Origin: Desulfotomaculaceae bacterium
GTDB lineage: Bacteria; Bacillota; Desulfotomaculia; Desulfotomaculales; Pelotomaculaceae
Direction of reading: 5' to 3'
Length of the DNA: 50,585 nucleotides
Assembly: GCA_028702435.1 (NCBI GenBank)
Contig: JAQVOX010000002.1
Coordinates: 1 to 50,585, forward strand
The position numbers were made by a program, and so were the translations under genes. Below are positions 24,713 to 34,617 of this stretch, in pieces (the first letter of the stretch is position 1; each line of letters starts with the position of its first letter). The notes below the pieces were generated by a model that was not told where the DNA came from, made no database searches, and worked only from the letters and a program-made list of their open reading frames with translations.

Positions 24713-25118
24713 TTATGTACTGACAAACTAACAAGAGTTTTTTCCTATTCAAGCCTGCCTGAAAACGGTCTCTATAATGATAATATCTTTTCCTAATCCA
24801 GACAAAATATTATCCCACTAAAGAATCCTCCTTGGTTGTAATATTAACGGAATATTTAGTGGCTAGGCTACACAAAAAAAGAACGATTCAAAGCGTCCTC
24901 TTGTTTGCAGGTAAAAGGCAGTATTCATTTTTTAGGCCTACATCAGCAGGCGCTCGGTACCTAAAGCCGCATGATAAAATTATGAGAATAACCCTCCCGT
25001 GTGAGGGTTATTCTTTGATCAGAAAGTTTCCCGCCGGTTGATTTATTTAACCGCAATCAACTATCAATCCATTGTTTTATGAGGTGAAACCCGTACAATT
25101 ATAGGTGAGGTGGTCATT
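24713..25118. other. Intergenic stretch without a recognised gene
   Basis: About 400 bases lie between the mini-ORF and the XRE gene. The only clear structure is the stem-loop at 24986-25013. The 69-codon ORF at 24832-25041 runs through that stem and lacks a ribosome site, so I do not count it. The region is A/T-rich and lies in the rearranged part of the window. Confidence 0.4.
24986..25013. terminator. Perfect 11-bp stem-loop
   Basis: GAATAACCCTC and GAGGGTTATTC form a perfect stem around CCGTGT, followed by TTTGATC. It may be a terminator left over from a lost plus-strand gene, since nothing on either side clearly needs it. Confidence 0.5.
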
Positions 25119-25556
25119 ATGAAAGAAATCAATATCGCTAAGACACTTGTTGCAAAGCGCAGGGAGAAAGGCATTACCCAGGAAGAGCTGGCCGCATATA
25201 TCGGGGTCTCGAAAGCATCTGTTTCAAAATGGGAAACAGGGCAGAGCTACCCGGACATCACCTTCCTTCCGCAGCTTGCGGCGTATTTCAATATCAGCAT
25301 TGACACGCTGGTGGATTATGCGCCGCAGATGACGAAGGAAGATATCAAAAAGCTGTATCACCGGCTGTCAAATGATTTTGCCGCCCAGCCATTTGATGGG
25401 GTTTTGGAAGAATGCCGGGCAGTGATTAAGAAATACTATTCTTGTTTTCCGCTGCTGCTGCAGATGGCAGTGCTGCTGGCTAATCACCATATGCTGGCAG
25501 TAGAAAGGACTAGGCAGGAAGCCATACTAAAAGAATCAGTGAAGAGGAGCTTATAA
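25119..25556 (+). CDS. XRE-family helix-turn-helix regulator, shortened
   Basis: Residues 5-65 form a clear HTH_3 domain: LVAKRREKGITQEELAAYIG, SKASVSKWETGQSYPD, FNISIDTLVDY. After this a helical region (KKLYHRLSNDFAAQPFDG, LLLQMAVLLANHHM) resembles the start of the TPR-like C-terminal domain found in longer relatives. The protein stops at about 145 residues with ESVKRSL, while the alternative frame reads SEEEL, which suggests an early frame change and loss of the C-terminal part. ATG 25119 lies eight bases after GGTGAGG. The DNA-binding half is probably intact. Confidence 0.65.
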   Translation: MKEINIAKTLVAKRREKGITQEELAAYIGVSKASVSKWETGQSYPDITFLPQLAAYFNISIDTLVDYAPQMTKEDIKKLYHRLSNDFAAQPFDGVLEECRAVIKKYYSCFPLLLQMAVLLANHHMLAVERTRQEAILKESVKRSL

Positions 25557-25685
25557 CCACCAACCGGCATATTCCAAATCCAAAATTTATCTTCCCGTTT
25601 GATATACTGTGTGTTCCGGGAGATTCAGCACAGATTAATGCTGGCAAAAGTACAAAGCCCTAATAATTAAATGCACACATAAGTG

Positions 25686-25721
25686 AGAAACCACATATTA
25701 CTTCACTAATATGTGGTTTCT
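25686..25721. terminator. Bidirectional terminator between the XRE gene and the slipin gene
   Basis: A perfect 15-bp stem (AGAAACCACATATTA with TAATATGTGGTTTCT) surrounds CTTCAC. It lies 12 bases past the slipin stop on the minus strand and also suits the XRE transcript on the plus strand. Confidence 0.7.
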
Positions 25722-25732
25722 TGAATAAATAT

Positions 25733-26548
25733 TTATTCTTCATGTGACGAAGGTTTATTCTCTTTATCGTCAGATATGAACTGTTTAATAACTGGTAGAA
25801 TCTGTCTAAACTCCATGGGAAGCGGGAACAGGACAGTAGTGTTGGGGGTGTTGGCCACTTCAGAAAGAGAGCGAAGTGTCCTCAAGGTCATACCGCCCTC
25901 GACACCCGTCAGTATCTCAGACGCCCTGGCCAGCTCTTCGGCTGCCTGGCGCTCCCCTTCCGCCTGGATGATGTATGACCGCCGGTTCCTCTCCGCTTCC
26001 GCCTGGCGGGCAATAGCCCTGGTCATCTCAGTCGGAAGCAAAACGTCCTTGATTTCTACACCGGTAACTTTTATACCCCAGGGATCTGTAGACTCATCCA
26101 CAATATTTTGGATAATCTGGTTGAGTTTTTCCCGTTTTGACAGCAGCTCATCCAATTCTGCAGTGCCCACAACACTTCTTATCGTGGTCTGAGCCAGCTG
26201 GCTGGTAGCCTCGTGATAACTTTCAACGTTGACTACCGCATTTTCCGGTACTATAACCCTGTAGTACAGGACCGCATTCACCTTGCAGGCAACATTATCC
26301 TTTGTGATTACATCCTGGGGCGGCACATCGAAGACGATTATTCTTAAGGATATCCTCATTATCCGGTCAATAATGGGGATGATGAAGATCAGTCCCGGCC
26401 CCCGCGCGTTAACCAGTCTGCCCAGCCTGAACAGCACAGCTCTTTCGTATTCCGGTATAATCTTAATGGCTGACGATAGAATAAAAACAACTAAAACAAC
26501 CCAAACCACCATCGTGAGAAAATCATAAAGCGCCGACATTCCTATCAC
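25733..26548 (-). CDS. Slipin/stomatin-like SPFH membrane protein
   Basis: An N-terminal membrane segment (VVWVVLVVFILSSAIKII) is followed by the SPFH/band 7 domain with EYERAVLFRLGR, the VPPQDVITKDNV strand and a long helix RQAEAERNRRSYIIQAEGERQAAEELA. Length 271 aa is typical of prokaryotic stomatin. Such proteins form membrane scaffolds, and the neighbouring NfeD protease is their known partner: in archaea the 1510-type protease cleaves stomatin near its C-terminus. The start overlaps the end of the NfeD gene by four bases, so the two are co-translated. Confidence 0.9.
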   Translation of the reverse strand: MIGMSALYDFLTMVVWVVLVVFILSSAIKIIPEYERAVLFRLGRLVNARGPGLIFIIPIIDRIMRISLRIIVFDVPPQDVITKDNVACKVNAVLYYRVIVPENAVVNVESYHEATSQLAQTTIRSVVGTAELDELLSKREKLNQIIQNIVDESTDPWGIKVTGVEIKDVLLPTEMTRAIARQAEAERNRRSYIIQAEGERQAAEELARASEILTGVEGGMTLRTLRSLSEVANTPNTTVLFPLPMEFRQILPVIKQFISDDKENKPSSHEE

Positions 26549-27903
26549 TCCTCCGTTTGATTATCCTCTGCCGCCTCAACAGCAGCACTGACATAAAGCC
26601 TCATCCCACGCCGCTCGATAACCCTTACCTGCTGCTCCTCCAGTATATTTGAGCCATCCTTTGATACGGCCTGCCAGATTTCCCCACGAAATCTCACCAG
26701 GCCTTCAGGGTCCAGCCTTTTAACCACGTATGCCGCAGCATGCTGGAACTCAGCATCTCCGTGTACAGGGTCCAACCTGCGTATCCGGGCCAGACTTATT
26801 ACAACAATTACCAGGACAATGGCTCCGATAACCCCAACGCCCAGGGCCATAACCTTGAAAGACTGGAACCAGTCTGCCGGCATCAGCGGCTCGATGGGAA
26901 AGAAGAGGACGCCTAAAACTATGCTAACCAGCCCGCCCACCCCCAAAATGCCATAGGTGGGGGTGAACAGCTCGGCAACAAGAAGTCCGATGCCCAGCAA
27001 AATTAAAAGGCCTGCCCCAAGGTTCCCCTGAAAAAGCCCCATTCCAGTCAGGCCCAGGATTAGACTAACTGAACCGATAATTTCCGGTACAAAGAACCCG
27101 GGGGAATAAAAGCCTATAATGAGCCCGTAAATGCCCAGTAAAAGCAAGATCATGGACAAGGTAGGGTTACTGATGAGGTGGATGAAACTTTCACTTGTGT
27201 CCATGGGCACATCCGTAACAATTGCGCCGGAAGTATTCAGTATCTTACTTCCGGTTCCAGTCTTGACCGTCATGCCGTGAATTTTTTGCAGCAGGTCGTC
27301 CATGTCCGCAGCATTTAAGTCAACAACACTTCTTTCCAAGGCCTCCCTGTTGTCCATGGACAGGTTTTCCGTCACAAACTTTTCTGCAAGGTCCACTGGA
27401 CGCCCGCGTTCCTTGGCTATGCTTTTCATGTGTCCGGCAAGAAAGTTGATTGTCTTCTGGTCGGCTGCCTGCACATCTTCCCCCGGAACCGCGGTTACAG
27501 GCATAGCTGCTCCGCAGGTGGTTCCCGGAGACATAGCCGCAATATGACCATTAAGCAGGATGAAGGTTCCGGCCGATGCAGAAATAGCTCCCTGAGGGCC
27601 GACATAAGTAATTATTGGCACTTCAGATGCGGACATGGCCTGGATTATGTCTAAGGTGGCAGTAACCAGCCCGCCTGGAGTGTTGAGCATTATTGCCACC
27701 GCTTCTACTCCATCCGACGCCGCTGTTTCCAATCCTCTGCTTATATGCTTGGCTGTACCGGCAGTGACTGTTTCGTTGACATGCAGGACATAAACCGCAG
27801 GCCTGACTACTTCCGTCGCTGCAGGAAGCACAGCCAGAGCGACCAACAGCACCGCAAGCGCTAGAGTCAGCGCGACTCTCTTTTTATATTTCATAGTTTT
27901 CAC
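26545..27903 (-). CDS. NfeD family membrane serine protease (1510-type)
   Basis: A signal-like N-terminus (ALTLALAVLLVALAVLP) leads to a ClpP-like protease domain, with NTPGGLVTATLDIIQ and GAISASAGTFI, the latter holding the predicted nucleophile Ser next to SAGT. Lys in the region MKSIAKERGRP may be the general base, as in the archaeal Ser-Lys dyad enzyme. A four- to five-segment membrane region (about 235-390) and a C-terminal OB-fold NfeD domain (from about 395) complete it. At 452 aa it is the long form of the family. It pairs with the slipin gene and probably takes part in membrane protein quality control. Confidence 0.88.
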   Translation of the reverse strand: MKTMKYKKRVALTLALAVLLVALAVLPAATEVVRPAVYVLHVNETVTAGTAKHISRGLETAASDGVEAVAIMLNTPGGLVTATLDIIQAMSASEVPIITYVGPQGAISASAGTFILLNGHIAAMSPGTTCGAAMPVTAVPGEDVQAADQKTINFLAGHMKSIAKERGRPVDLAEKFVTENLSMDNREALERSVVDLNAADMDDLLQKIHGMTVKTGTGSKILNTSGAIVTDVPMDTSESFIHLISNPTLSMILLLLGIYGLIIGFYSPGFFVPEIIGSVSLILGLTGMGLFQGNLGAGLLILLGIGLLVAELFTPTYGILGVGGLVSIVLGVLFFPIEPLMPADWFQSFKVMALGVGVIGAIVLVIVVISLARIRRLDPVHGDAEFQHAAAYVVKRLDPEGLVRFRGEIWQAVSKDGSNILEEQQVRVIERRGMRLYVSAAVEAAEDNQTEE

Positions 27904-28111
27904 CCAATGAGCTGTTTTTTCTCATTATTGTTGGCTTATCACAGAAGATTATTCCCTTTTTATTTTTAAATGTTTCAATGTGATTATATAACATTTAGCT
28001 TGCCCCTTTTAAATAGACAAACCAATATTTACCCTTAAATAAGGTGAAATCAATGGAGATAAAATCAGGTTTGTTTATTTTAGAATTTTGGTTAAGGTTT
28101 TGTGAGGTTCT

Positions 28112-29062
28112 TTAAATATTATTATGGGCCAGGCCCGAAATTTCCCTGATGTTATTAAATCCATTTTCGTTCAAATAGCTTTCAATTCCCGCCAGTACTT
28201 CCATTGTGGCCAGTGGGTTGACAAAGTTGGCAGACCCGACTGCTACCGCCGTAGCCCCGGCCAGGAGGAACTCGATCGCGTCCGCGGCGGAGGTGATGCC
28301 GCCCATACCGATAATCGGCAGTGGCACGGCCTGGCGCACTTGCCAGACTGCCCGGAGGGCCACCGGCTTCACGGCCGGGCCGGAGAGACCGCCGAGGATG
28401 TTACCCAGAACCGGGCGCCTGGCCCTGATGTCGATGGCCATCCCCAGCAAAGTGTTAATCAGGGAGAGGGCGTCGGCGCCGGCTGCGGCCACTTTCTCGG
28501 CCACCGCCACGATGCTGGTAACGTTGGGGGAAAGTTTGATGATCACCGGTAGATGCGTGCTTTCTTTCACCAAACGGGTGACTTCCGCGGCTGACGCCGG
28601 GTCACTGCCGAACTGCAGCCCGCCTTTTTTTATATTGGGGCAGGAGATATTGACCTCCAGGGCGGCCACCCCGGCGGTCCGGCTGAGCTTTTCCGCCAGC
28701 CGGGCGTAGTCCTGCGCCGTATCGCCGGCGATGTTCACAATCACCGGCAGGTCATAGTCCGCCAAAAATGGCAGCGCCTCGGTGATAAACCGCTCCACCC
28801 CGGGGTTTTGCAAACCGATGGAGTTCAGGACACCGGCCGGGGTTTCCACCAGCCTGGGTGTGGTGTTACCGGCGCGCGGCAGCAGGGTGATCCCTTTGAC
28901 CACGATGGCGCCCAGGCGGTTTAAGTCCAGGTAGGGAGCGTATTCCGGCCCGAAGCCAAAGGTACCGGAAGCGACAGTGACCGGATTTTTCATCCGCAGG
29001 CTGCCAATGTTTACCGTCAGGTGCGACCTACCCGCGTCTTTGGAGGCATTCACACCGCTCAT
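28112..29062 (-). CDS. pyrD: Dihydroorotate dehydrogenase, NAD-dependent catalytic subunit
   Basis: This class 1B PyrD oxidises dihydroorotate to orotate with FMN. It has [16 protein letters not shown], the Cys-containing [11 protein letters not shown] loop (the catalytic Cys of class 1B, near residue 134), and the FMN-binding [13 protein letters not shown] and [28 protein letters not shown] precedes ATG 29062 by seven bases, and this ATG overlaps the pyrK stop (ATGA). The 15 extra residues of the track form are not used. It works in a heterotetramer with PyrK. Confidence 0.94.
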   Translation of the reverse strand: MSGVNASKDAGRSHLTVNIGSLRMKNPVTVASGTFGFGPEYAPYLDLNRLGAIVVKGITLLPRAGNTTPRLVETPAGVLNSIGLQNPGVERFITEALPFLADYDLPVIVNIAGDTAQDYARLAEKLSRTAGVAALEVNISCPNIKKGGLQFGSDPASAAEVTRLVKESTHLPVIIKLSPNVTSIVAVAEKVAAAGADALSLINTLLGMAIDIRARRPVLGNILGGLSGPAVKPVALRAVWQVRQAVPLPIIGMGGITSAADAIEFLLAGATAVAVGSANFVNPLATMEVLAGIESYLNENGFNNIREISGLAHNNI

Positions 29063-29850
29063 GCCCACACCACCTCCCCAGCCGGGAAAACCGGCCCTTC
29101 CGTGCACACCCGCCGGTACTGGATGCTACCTTCGCTGCCGGTTTTACACACACAGGAAAGACAGGCCCCCACACCGCAGCCCATCCGCTCTTCCAGGGAG
29201 AGCTCACCGGAAACGCCGAATTCTTTAATAATTTCAGCCAGACGCCGCTGCATTCCGCCTGGGCCGCAACCGTAAATCATGGCATATTCACTGCTCCGGG
29301 CCATATTCTCCGCAAACAGGTCGGTCACCAGGCCGTGGTATCCGGCCGAGCCGTCATCGGTAGCCGGCTCAACCCGGTGGCCGAGCCCTTTGATTTCCTT
29401 GGTAAAGAATAATTGCCCCGCTGTCGCCGCCCCCAGGAAGACGTCGGCGCTTACCCCGAACACGGCTAACTCCAGCAGGAGAAAATAGAGGGGGGCGATG
29501 CCGATGCCACCGGACACCACGGCCACCCTGGCCTGACTTTTCGGTAGGGAGAAACCTCTCCCCAGCGGCCCCAACAAGCTCACCGGTTCGCCTTGAGCCT
29601 TTTGGGTCAGTAAGGCCGTGCCCCGGCCGGCGACTCGGTAAAACAAGGCCACCTCGCCGTTTTCCCGGTCCACAGCGTTGATACTGATTGGCCGGCGCAA
29701 AAATGGGTCCAGGGTACTGCCGCAGCGTACCTGTAAAAACTGCCCGGGCCTGGCTGCGGCAGCAATATCCGGCGCTAGAAGGTTCAGCCGGTAGTGACCG
29801 GGCCCTATCATTTCTTGTTTGGTTATTTCTGCATCAAGTAAGAACGACAA
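29059..29850 (-). CDS. pyrK: Dihydroorotate dehydrogenase electron transfer subunit
   Basis: PyrK passes electrons from PyrD to NAD+ through FAD and a 2Fe-2S cluster. A ferredoxin-reductase-like fold is visible: [13 protein letters not shown] (FAD part), [11 protein letters not shown] (NAD part), and a C-terminal Cys cluster [14 protein letters not shown] plus a later Cys in RRVC. Length 263 aa is normal. The start is TTG 29850, behind a GGGGGAAA site. It is followed by pyrD, so the two-subunit class 1B enzyme is complete. Confidence 0.93.
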   Translation of the reverse strand: MSFLLDAEITKQEMIGPGHYRLNLLAPDIAAAARPGQFLQVRCGSTLDPFLRRPISINAVDRENGEVALFYRVAGRGTALLTQKAQGEPVSLLGPLGRGFSLPKSQARVAVVSGGIGIAPLYFLLLELAVFGVSADVFLGAATAGQLFFTKEIKGLGHRVEPATDDGSAGYHGLVTDLFAENMARSSEYAMIYGCGPGGMQRRLAEIIKEFGVSGELSLEERMGCGVGACLSCVCKTGSEGSIQYRRVCTEGPVFPAGEVVWA

Positions 29851-29961
29851 TTTATTTCCCCCATTTAAGCGTTTATCTAACGCGCGGACATTTTCTCCAA
29901 AACTCTAATGATTGCTCAAGGCGTATAATACGGCCGCTGTAAAAACCAGTCTAAATCTTAT

Positions 29962-31248
29962 TCACGCTAAAGCACCTTCCCGCATTACGATCCGGCCGCC
30001 TAATATGGTTGCATAGGGCAGGCCTTGTAGAACGCGTCCGGCAAAGGGGGTATTGCGTCCCTTGCTTGCAAACTGCTCCGGGTCTACCGTCCAGGTGGCT
30101 GCCGGGTCGATGATGGTAATGTCCGCATCCGCCCCGACTGCCAGCTCTCCCTTGGGCAGGCCCAGGATGGTGGCCGGGTTTAAGGTCAGCTTGGCTACCG
30201 CCTCTAGCGGGGTCAGGATGCCGGTGGCCACCAACTCGGTCCAGACCAGGCCCACCGCAGTTTCCAGCCCGACCATGCCGAAGGGGGCCAGGCCGTATTC
30301 CACGTCTTTTTCTTCAATTGTATGCGGGGCGTGGTCGGTGGCAATGACACTGATCGTCCCGTCGGCCAGCCCTTGCCTTACCGCGGCTACATCGGCGCCA
30401 GTGCGCAGGGGCGGGTTGACCTTGGTGGACGTGTTGTAGCCGGTCACCGCCTCATCCGTCAGGGTAAAGTGGTGCGGGGTGACCTCGGCGGTCACCCGGA
30501 TCCCTCTGGCCCTGGCCTCCCGCACCAGCCGGACGGAGCCGGCGGTGCTGACGTGGGCGATGTGCACCGGGCAGCCGGTTTCTTCGGCCAGCAGGATGTC
30601 CCGGGCCACCATCACTTCTTCCGCGCACGCGGGAATCCCCGGCAGGCCCAGCACGGTAGACAGATAACCTTCGTGCATGACCCCGCCGGAAGCCAGGCTC
30701 TTGTCCTCACAATGAGAGATAATCGTCATGTTCAGCATGCCGGCGTACTGCATGGCCCGGCGCATCAGCCCGGCGCTTATTACCGGTTGGCCGTCATCGG
30801 AAAAGGCCACCGCGCCCGCTTCCTGCATATCGCCCATTTCAGCCAGCTCAGCGCCTTTGCTGCCGCTGGTAATCGCCCCGATCGGGTAGACGTTTACTTT
30901 GCCAGCTTTTCGGGCCCGGCCCCGGATGTAGGAGATGATAGCCGCGCAGTCGGCCACCGGATTGGTGTTCGGCATGCAGGCAATTGAGGTAAAGCCGCCC
31001 CGCGCAGCGGCACAGGACCCGCTGAAAATGGTCTCCTTGGCCTCAAAGCCGGGTTCGCGCAGGTGTACGTGCATATCAATCAGACCGGGGGTGACCAGCT
31101 TGCCGGCCGCATCCAGCACCTCGGCATCGCCGGCGCTTAAGTTGACGCCGGTTTTGGCGATTCTGCCGTCTATAACCAATAGGTCCAGCTCGCCAACTTT
31201 GCCGGTGGCCGGGTCAATCAAGGTCCCGCCCTTAATAAGTAATTTCAT
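29962..31248 (-). CDS. pyrC: Dihydroorotase
   Basis: PyrC closes the ring of carbamoyl-aspartate to dihydroorotate. The Zn-binding motif [10 protein letters not shown] lies near residue 58, and [21 protein letters not shown] and [12 protein letters not shown] supply other metal and active-site residues. It is the type I, long form (428 aa). It starts ATG 31248 inside the end of pyrB (17-base overlap). In many Clostridia carA and carB follow pyrC; here they do not, and a gap of 111 bases leads to pyrK. Confidence 0.95.
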   Translation of the reverse strand: MKLLIKGGTLIDPATGKVGELDLLVIDGRIAKTGVNLSAGDAEVLDAAGKLVTPGLIDMHVHLREPGFEAKETIFSGSCAAARGGFTSIACMPNTNPVADCAAIISYIRGRARKAGKVNVYPIGAITSGSKGAELAEMGDMQEAGAVAFSDDGQPVISAGLMRRAMQYAGMLNMTIISHCEDKSLASGGVMHEGYLSTVLGLPGIPACAEEVMVARDILLAEETGCPVHIAHVSTAGSVRLVREARARGIRVTAEVTPHHFTLTDEAVTGYNTSTKVNPPLRTGADVAAVRQGLADGTISVIATDHAPHTIEEKDVEYGLAPFGMVGLETAVGLVWTELVATGILTPLEAVAKLTLNPATILGLPKGELAVGADADITIIDPAATWTVDPEQFASKGRNTPFAGRVLQGLPYATILGGRIVMREGALA

Positions 31249-32173
31249 GCTGGCTGCCTCCTCCGGTGAGCAAGTATAAAACGGCCATGCGTACCGCCAC
31301 CCCGTTAGTTACCTGTTCAGTAATCACCGACTGCAAACCGTCCGCTATCTCCGGGTCAATTTCCACACCCCGGTTCATCGGGCCCGGGTGCATCACCAGC
31401 GCATCCGGTACGGCCAGCTTGAGTCTTGCGGCATTAAGCCCGAACAGGCGGCTGTATTCGCGCACCCCGGGGAACAGTCCCTGCTGCTGTCTTTCCCGCT
31501 GGATCCTGAGGATATAAACCACATCGGCGCCGTCCAGCGCGTCTTCGATACGGCCGCACACCCGGGCGCCCATTTGCTCCACTCCCGGGGGCATCAGCGT
31601 GGCCGGCCCGGCCAGCCTCACTTGTGCGCCCAACCGGGTGAAGCCCCAGATGTTCGAGCGGGCAACCCGGCTGTGTAATATGTCTCCAATGATGGCCACC
31701 TTCAGCCCATTAATGCGGCCTTTCTTTTCATTTACGGTAAAGAGGTCCAATAAAGCCTGGGTCGGGTGCTCGTGGGCGCCGTCTCCGGCGTTAATCACGG
31801 CAGCCTTCAACGTGCGGGCCAAAAGCTCCGCCGCGCCGGCCAGCGGGTGGCGCAGCACCACTACATCTGCGCCCATAGCGGCGATGGTGCGGGCGGTATC
31901 CCGCAGGCTCTCACCCTTTTTGACACTGCTGGTCGCCGCCGTGATGCCGATCGTGTCGGCGCTCAGGTATTTAGCGGCCAAGTCGAAGGAAGCCCGGGTG
32001 CGGGTGCTGGCCTCGTAAAAAACAGTAACCATAGCGTGTCCACGCAGGGTGGGTACCTTTTTGATCTGCCGCTGGATGATCCCTTTCATTGGCAGGGCAT
32101 TGTCTAAGATTAATTTTATTTCTTCGGCCGGGAGGTGCTGCAGCCCGACTAGGTCTTTGCCACTAAGGCCCAT
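31232..32173 (-). CDS. pyrB: Aspartate carbamoyltransferase catalytic subunit
   Basis: This is the enzyme for the first committed step of pyrimidine synthesis. The carbamoyl-phosphate motif [11 protein letters not shown] is near residue 53, and [11 protein letters not shown] and [13 protein letters not shown] are the other conserved segments. Length 313 aa is typical of catalytic chains. No regulatory subunit pyrI is nearby, so allosteric control by that chain is unlikely and control by PyrR attenuation is more probable. It is preceded by a terminator-like leader with a PyrR-type site. Confidence 0.95.
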   Translation of the reverse strand: MGLSGKDLVGLQHLPAEEIKLILDNALPMKGIIQRQIKKVPTLRGHAMVTVFYEASTRTRASFDLAAKYLSADTIGITAATSSVKKGESLRDTARTIAAMGADVVVLRHPLAGAAELLARTLKAAVINAGDGAHEHPTQALLDLFTVNEKKGRINGLKVAIIGDILHSRVARSNIWGFTRLGAQVRLAGPATLMPPGVEQMGARVCGRIEDALDGADVVYILRIQRERQQQGLFPGVREYSRLFGLNAARLKLAVPDALVMHPGPMNRGVEIDPEIADGLQSVITEQVTNGVAVRMAVLYLLTGGGSQHEITY

Positions 32174-32192
32174 TTGTTTTCCCCCCTTATTT

Positions 32193-32234
32193 TAAAAAAT
32201 AAGACCCCGCCTGGTTTGTTTTCCGGCTGAGGCC
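32193..32234 (-). terminator. Attenuator terminator before pyrB
   Basis: On the minus strand GGCCTCAGCCGG faces CCAGGCGGGGTC, with one mismatch and one bulged A, and is followed by TTATTTTTTA. It lies 20-60 bases before the pyrB start in a PyrR-type leader. Confidence 0.65.
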
Positions 32235-32251
32235 TGAAAGGGCTATCCGGG

Positions 32252-32280
32252 TCCTTCCCTTTCCGGTCTCACCTAGACCG
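32252..32280 (-). promoter_or_regulatory. PyrR-binding-loop-like site in the pyrB leader
   Basis: CGGTCTAGGTGAGACCG forms a 6-bp hairpin with a GGTGAG-type loop, followed by GGAAAGGG. This follows the pattern TCnnGnGAG...AAGG of PyrR anti-antiterminators with one extra base, so I treat it as a divergent copy. Confidence 0.55.
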
Positions 32281-32305
32281 TATATTTAAGGATGGAACCG
32301 GTTTT

Positions 32306-33001
<696 letters not shown>

Positions 33002-33005
33002 TTAT

Positions 33006-33034
33006 GATCCCTTACCGGCCTCTCCGGACCGACT
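33006..33034 (-). promoter_or_regulatory. PyrR-binding anti-antiterminator in the pyrR leader
   Basis: The minus strand reads GTCGGTCCGGAGAGGCCGGT followed by AAGGGATC, matching the PyrR core TCCnGnGAGGYT. The terminator at 32954 follows downstream. This is the classic pyr attenuation layout. Confidence 0.75.
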
Positions 33035-33057
33035 TCAAGGTCATTTACACCCTATAT

Positions 33058-33086
33058 AGTTTATAAAAAAAAAAAGAAAGTGTCAA
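33058..33086 (-). promoter_or_regulatory. Sigma-A promoter of the pyrRBCKD operon
   Basis: TTGACA and TAAACT are 17 bases apart on the minus strand. The spacer is almost all T. Transcription would begin near 33050, leaving a leader of about 150 bases before pyrR. Confidence 0.65.
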
Positions 33087-33128
33087 TACATCATGACCTA
33101 TTTATAATCGTAATGTTACAGATTAACT

Positions 33129-33157
33129 TTGAACCGAAGTCAATTTTTAGATATAAT
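33129..33157 (+). promoter_or_regulatory. Sigma-A promoter of pyrF-pyrE
   Basis: TTGAAC and a perfect TATAAT are 17 bases apart on the plus strand. Transcription would start near 33164, 64 bases before the pyrF ATG. No PyrR site was seen in this leader. Confidence 0.65.
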
Positions 33158-33227
33158 ATTATACAATTAATCCTAGGGTCAAAGTGCGGAATTTCCGCAA
33201 TTTGTTAATAGATTGGCAGGTGTGCTC

Positions 33228-33947
33228 ATGTCTTTCATTAAAAATCCTTTGATTGTTGCCCTTGATGTGGACACTGTGGACGAAGCGGTGTCCCTGGCCG
33301 GTGCCCTGGCGCCATCTACCGGGGCGTTTAAGGTGGGCATGCAGCTTTTTAACAGCGCCGGGCCGGAAGCAGTCCGCCGGCTGATCGAAAAAAACGCCCC
33401 GGTTTTCGTGGACTTAAAACTGCATGACATCCCGAATACGGTGGCCGGCGCAGCCCGGGCTCTTACCAGGCACGGGGCGGCAATATTCAATGTGCACGCG
33501 GCCGGAGGCCGGGTAATGATGCAGGAAGCGGCTCGGGCGGCCCGGGATGAGGCCGCCAAGGCCGGAATCAAGCCCCCGCTGGTGATAGCCGTAACCGTTT
33601 TGACTAGCATTGACGAGGGCATGTTTAATCAAGAGTTGGGTATTCCCGGCACCATTGAAGAGCGAGTTGTGGCCTGGGCGAGACTGGCTAAGGAAGCCGG
33701 TATGGACGGCGTGGTGGCGTCACCCAAGGAAATAGCTGCGATTAGGGGGGCCTGCGGGAACAATTTCGTAATCATCACCCCGGGAGTCCGCCCGGCAGGG
33801 GCAGCCGCAAACGACCAGAAGCGGACGATGACCCCTGGTGAAGCGGTCAAGCTGGGCGCCGACTACTTGGTAGTCGGCCGGCCGGTCACTGCCGCCCCGG
33901 ACCCGGTTGCGGCAGCTAAGGCGATCCTCCAGGAAATAGGAGTTTGA
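33228..33947 (+). CDS. pyrF: Orotidine 5'-phosphate decarboxylase
   Basis: PyrF converts OMP to UMP. The active-site motif FVDLKLHDIPNTV (the Asp-Lys-x-x-Asp of OMP decarboxylases) lies near residue 62. The phosphate-binding part GVRPAGAAANDQKR is near 180, and VVGRPVTAAPDP is at the end. ATG 33228 is preceded by GCAGGTG; the track's TTG 33213 is less likely. It is on the strand opposite to pyrR-pyrD and followed 44 bases later by pyrE. Confidence 0.95.
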   Translation: MSFIKNPLIVALDVDTVDEAVSLAGALAPSTGAFKVGMQLFNSAGPEAVRRLIEKNAPVFVDLKLHDIPNTVAGAARALTRHGAAIFNVHAAGGRVMMQEAARAARDEAAKAGIKPPLVIAVTVLTSIDEGMFNQELGIPGTIEERVVAWARLAKEAGMDGVVASPKEIAAIRGACGNNFVIITPGVRPAGAAANDQKRTMTPGEAVKLGADYLVVGRPVTAAPDPVAAAKAILQEIGV

Positions 33948-33991
33948 TTATGCGCCGTTATTTAAGAAAATTTTTGTAGGGAGGTACATAA

Positions 33992-34567
33992 TTGCTGACT
34001 AAAGATGAAATTACCACCATTTTAAAAAAAACCAAGGCCATGCTCACCGGTCATTTTAAGCTGACTTCGGGCCGTCATAGTGACCGCTATTTTCAGTGCG
34101 CGATGGTTTTGCAACATCCTGACCATACAGGGGTTCTTTGCGGGGAGTTGGCCCGGCGGTTTGCCGGTGAAAATATTTCTGTGGTAGTTGGCCCGGCGAC
34201 GGGCGGCATTATTGTGTCCTATGAGGTGGCGCGGGCTCTTAACGTGCGGAGTATATTTAGCGAGCGGGAAGAAGGAGTCATGAAGCTTAGAAGGGGCTTT
34301 TCCATTACGCCCGGGGAAAAGGTGTTGGTGGTGGAGGATGTGATCACCACCGGCGGATCGGTGCTTGAGGTAATCGATCTAATCCGGAAACTGGGCGGTG
34401 AGGTTGTAGGCACCGGTGTGCTCGTAGACCGCAGCAGCGGCAAAATTGACCTGGGTGTGCGTACGGAAGCGCTACTGACCACTGCCGCAATCTCCTATGC
34501 TCCTGAAGATTGCCCATTGTGCCGGCAGGGGCTGCCGCTAGAAAAGCCCGGCAGTAGAAATATCTAA
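33992..34567 (+). CDS. pyrE: Orotate phosphoribosyltransferase
   Basis: PyrE makes OMP from orotate and PRPP. The PRPP motif VLVVEDVITTGGSVLEVIDL lies near residue 110, and HFKLTSGRHSDRYFQC near the N-terminus binds orotate. Length 191 aa places it in the shorter clade. It starts with TTG after GGGAGG. The protein ends with a Cys-bearing tail, CPLCRQG, of a type seen in some Clostridia and archaea. Confidence 0.94.
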   Translation: MLTKDEITTILKKTKAMLTGHFKLTSGRHSDRYFQCAMVLQHPDHTGVLCGELARRFAGENISVVVGPATGGIIVSYEVARALNVRSIFSEREEGVMKLRRGFSITPGEKVLVVEDVITTGGSVLEVIDLIRKLGGEVVGTGVLVDRSSGKIDLGVRTEALLTTAAISYAPEDCPLCRQGLPLEKPGSRNI

Positions 34568-34617
34568 AGCTGATCAAGGTATAACTGCTGCACACGCGCG
34601 AGTATCTACAGCGGGCT

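Noticed and set aside
24832-25041. Plus-strand ORF of 69 aa upstream of the XRE gene
   Set aside because: It runs through a perfect terminator-like stem (24986-25013) and has no ribosome site.
30322-30987. Plus-strand ORF of 221 aa within pyrC
   Set aside because: It is antisense to the clearly coding pyrC and has low-complexity His/Gly/Arg sequence without recognisable motifs.
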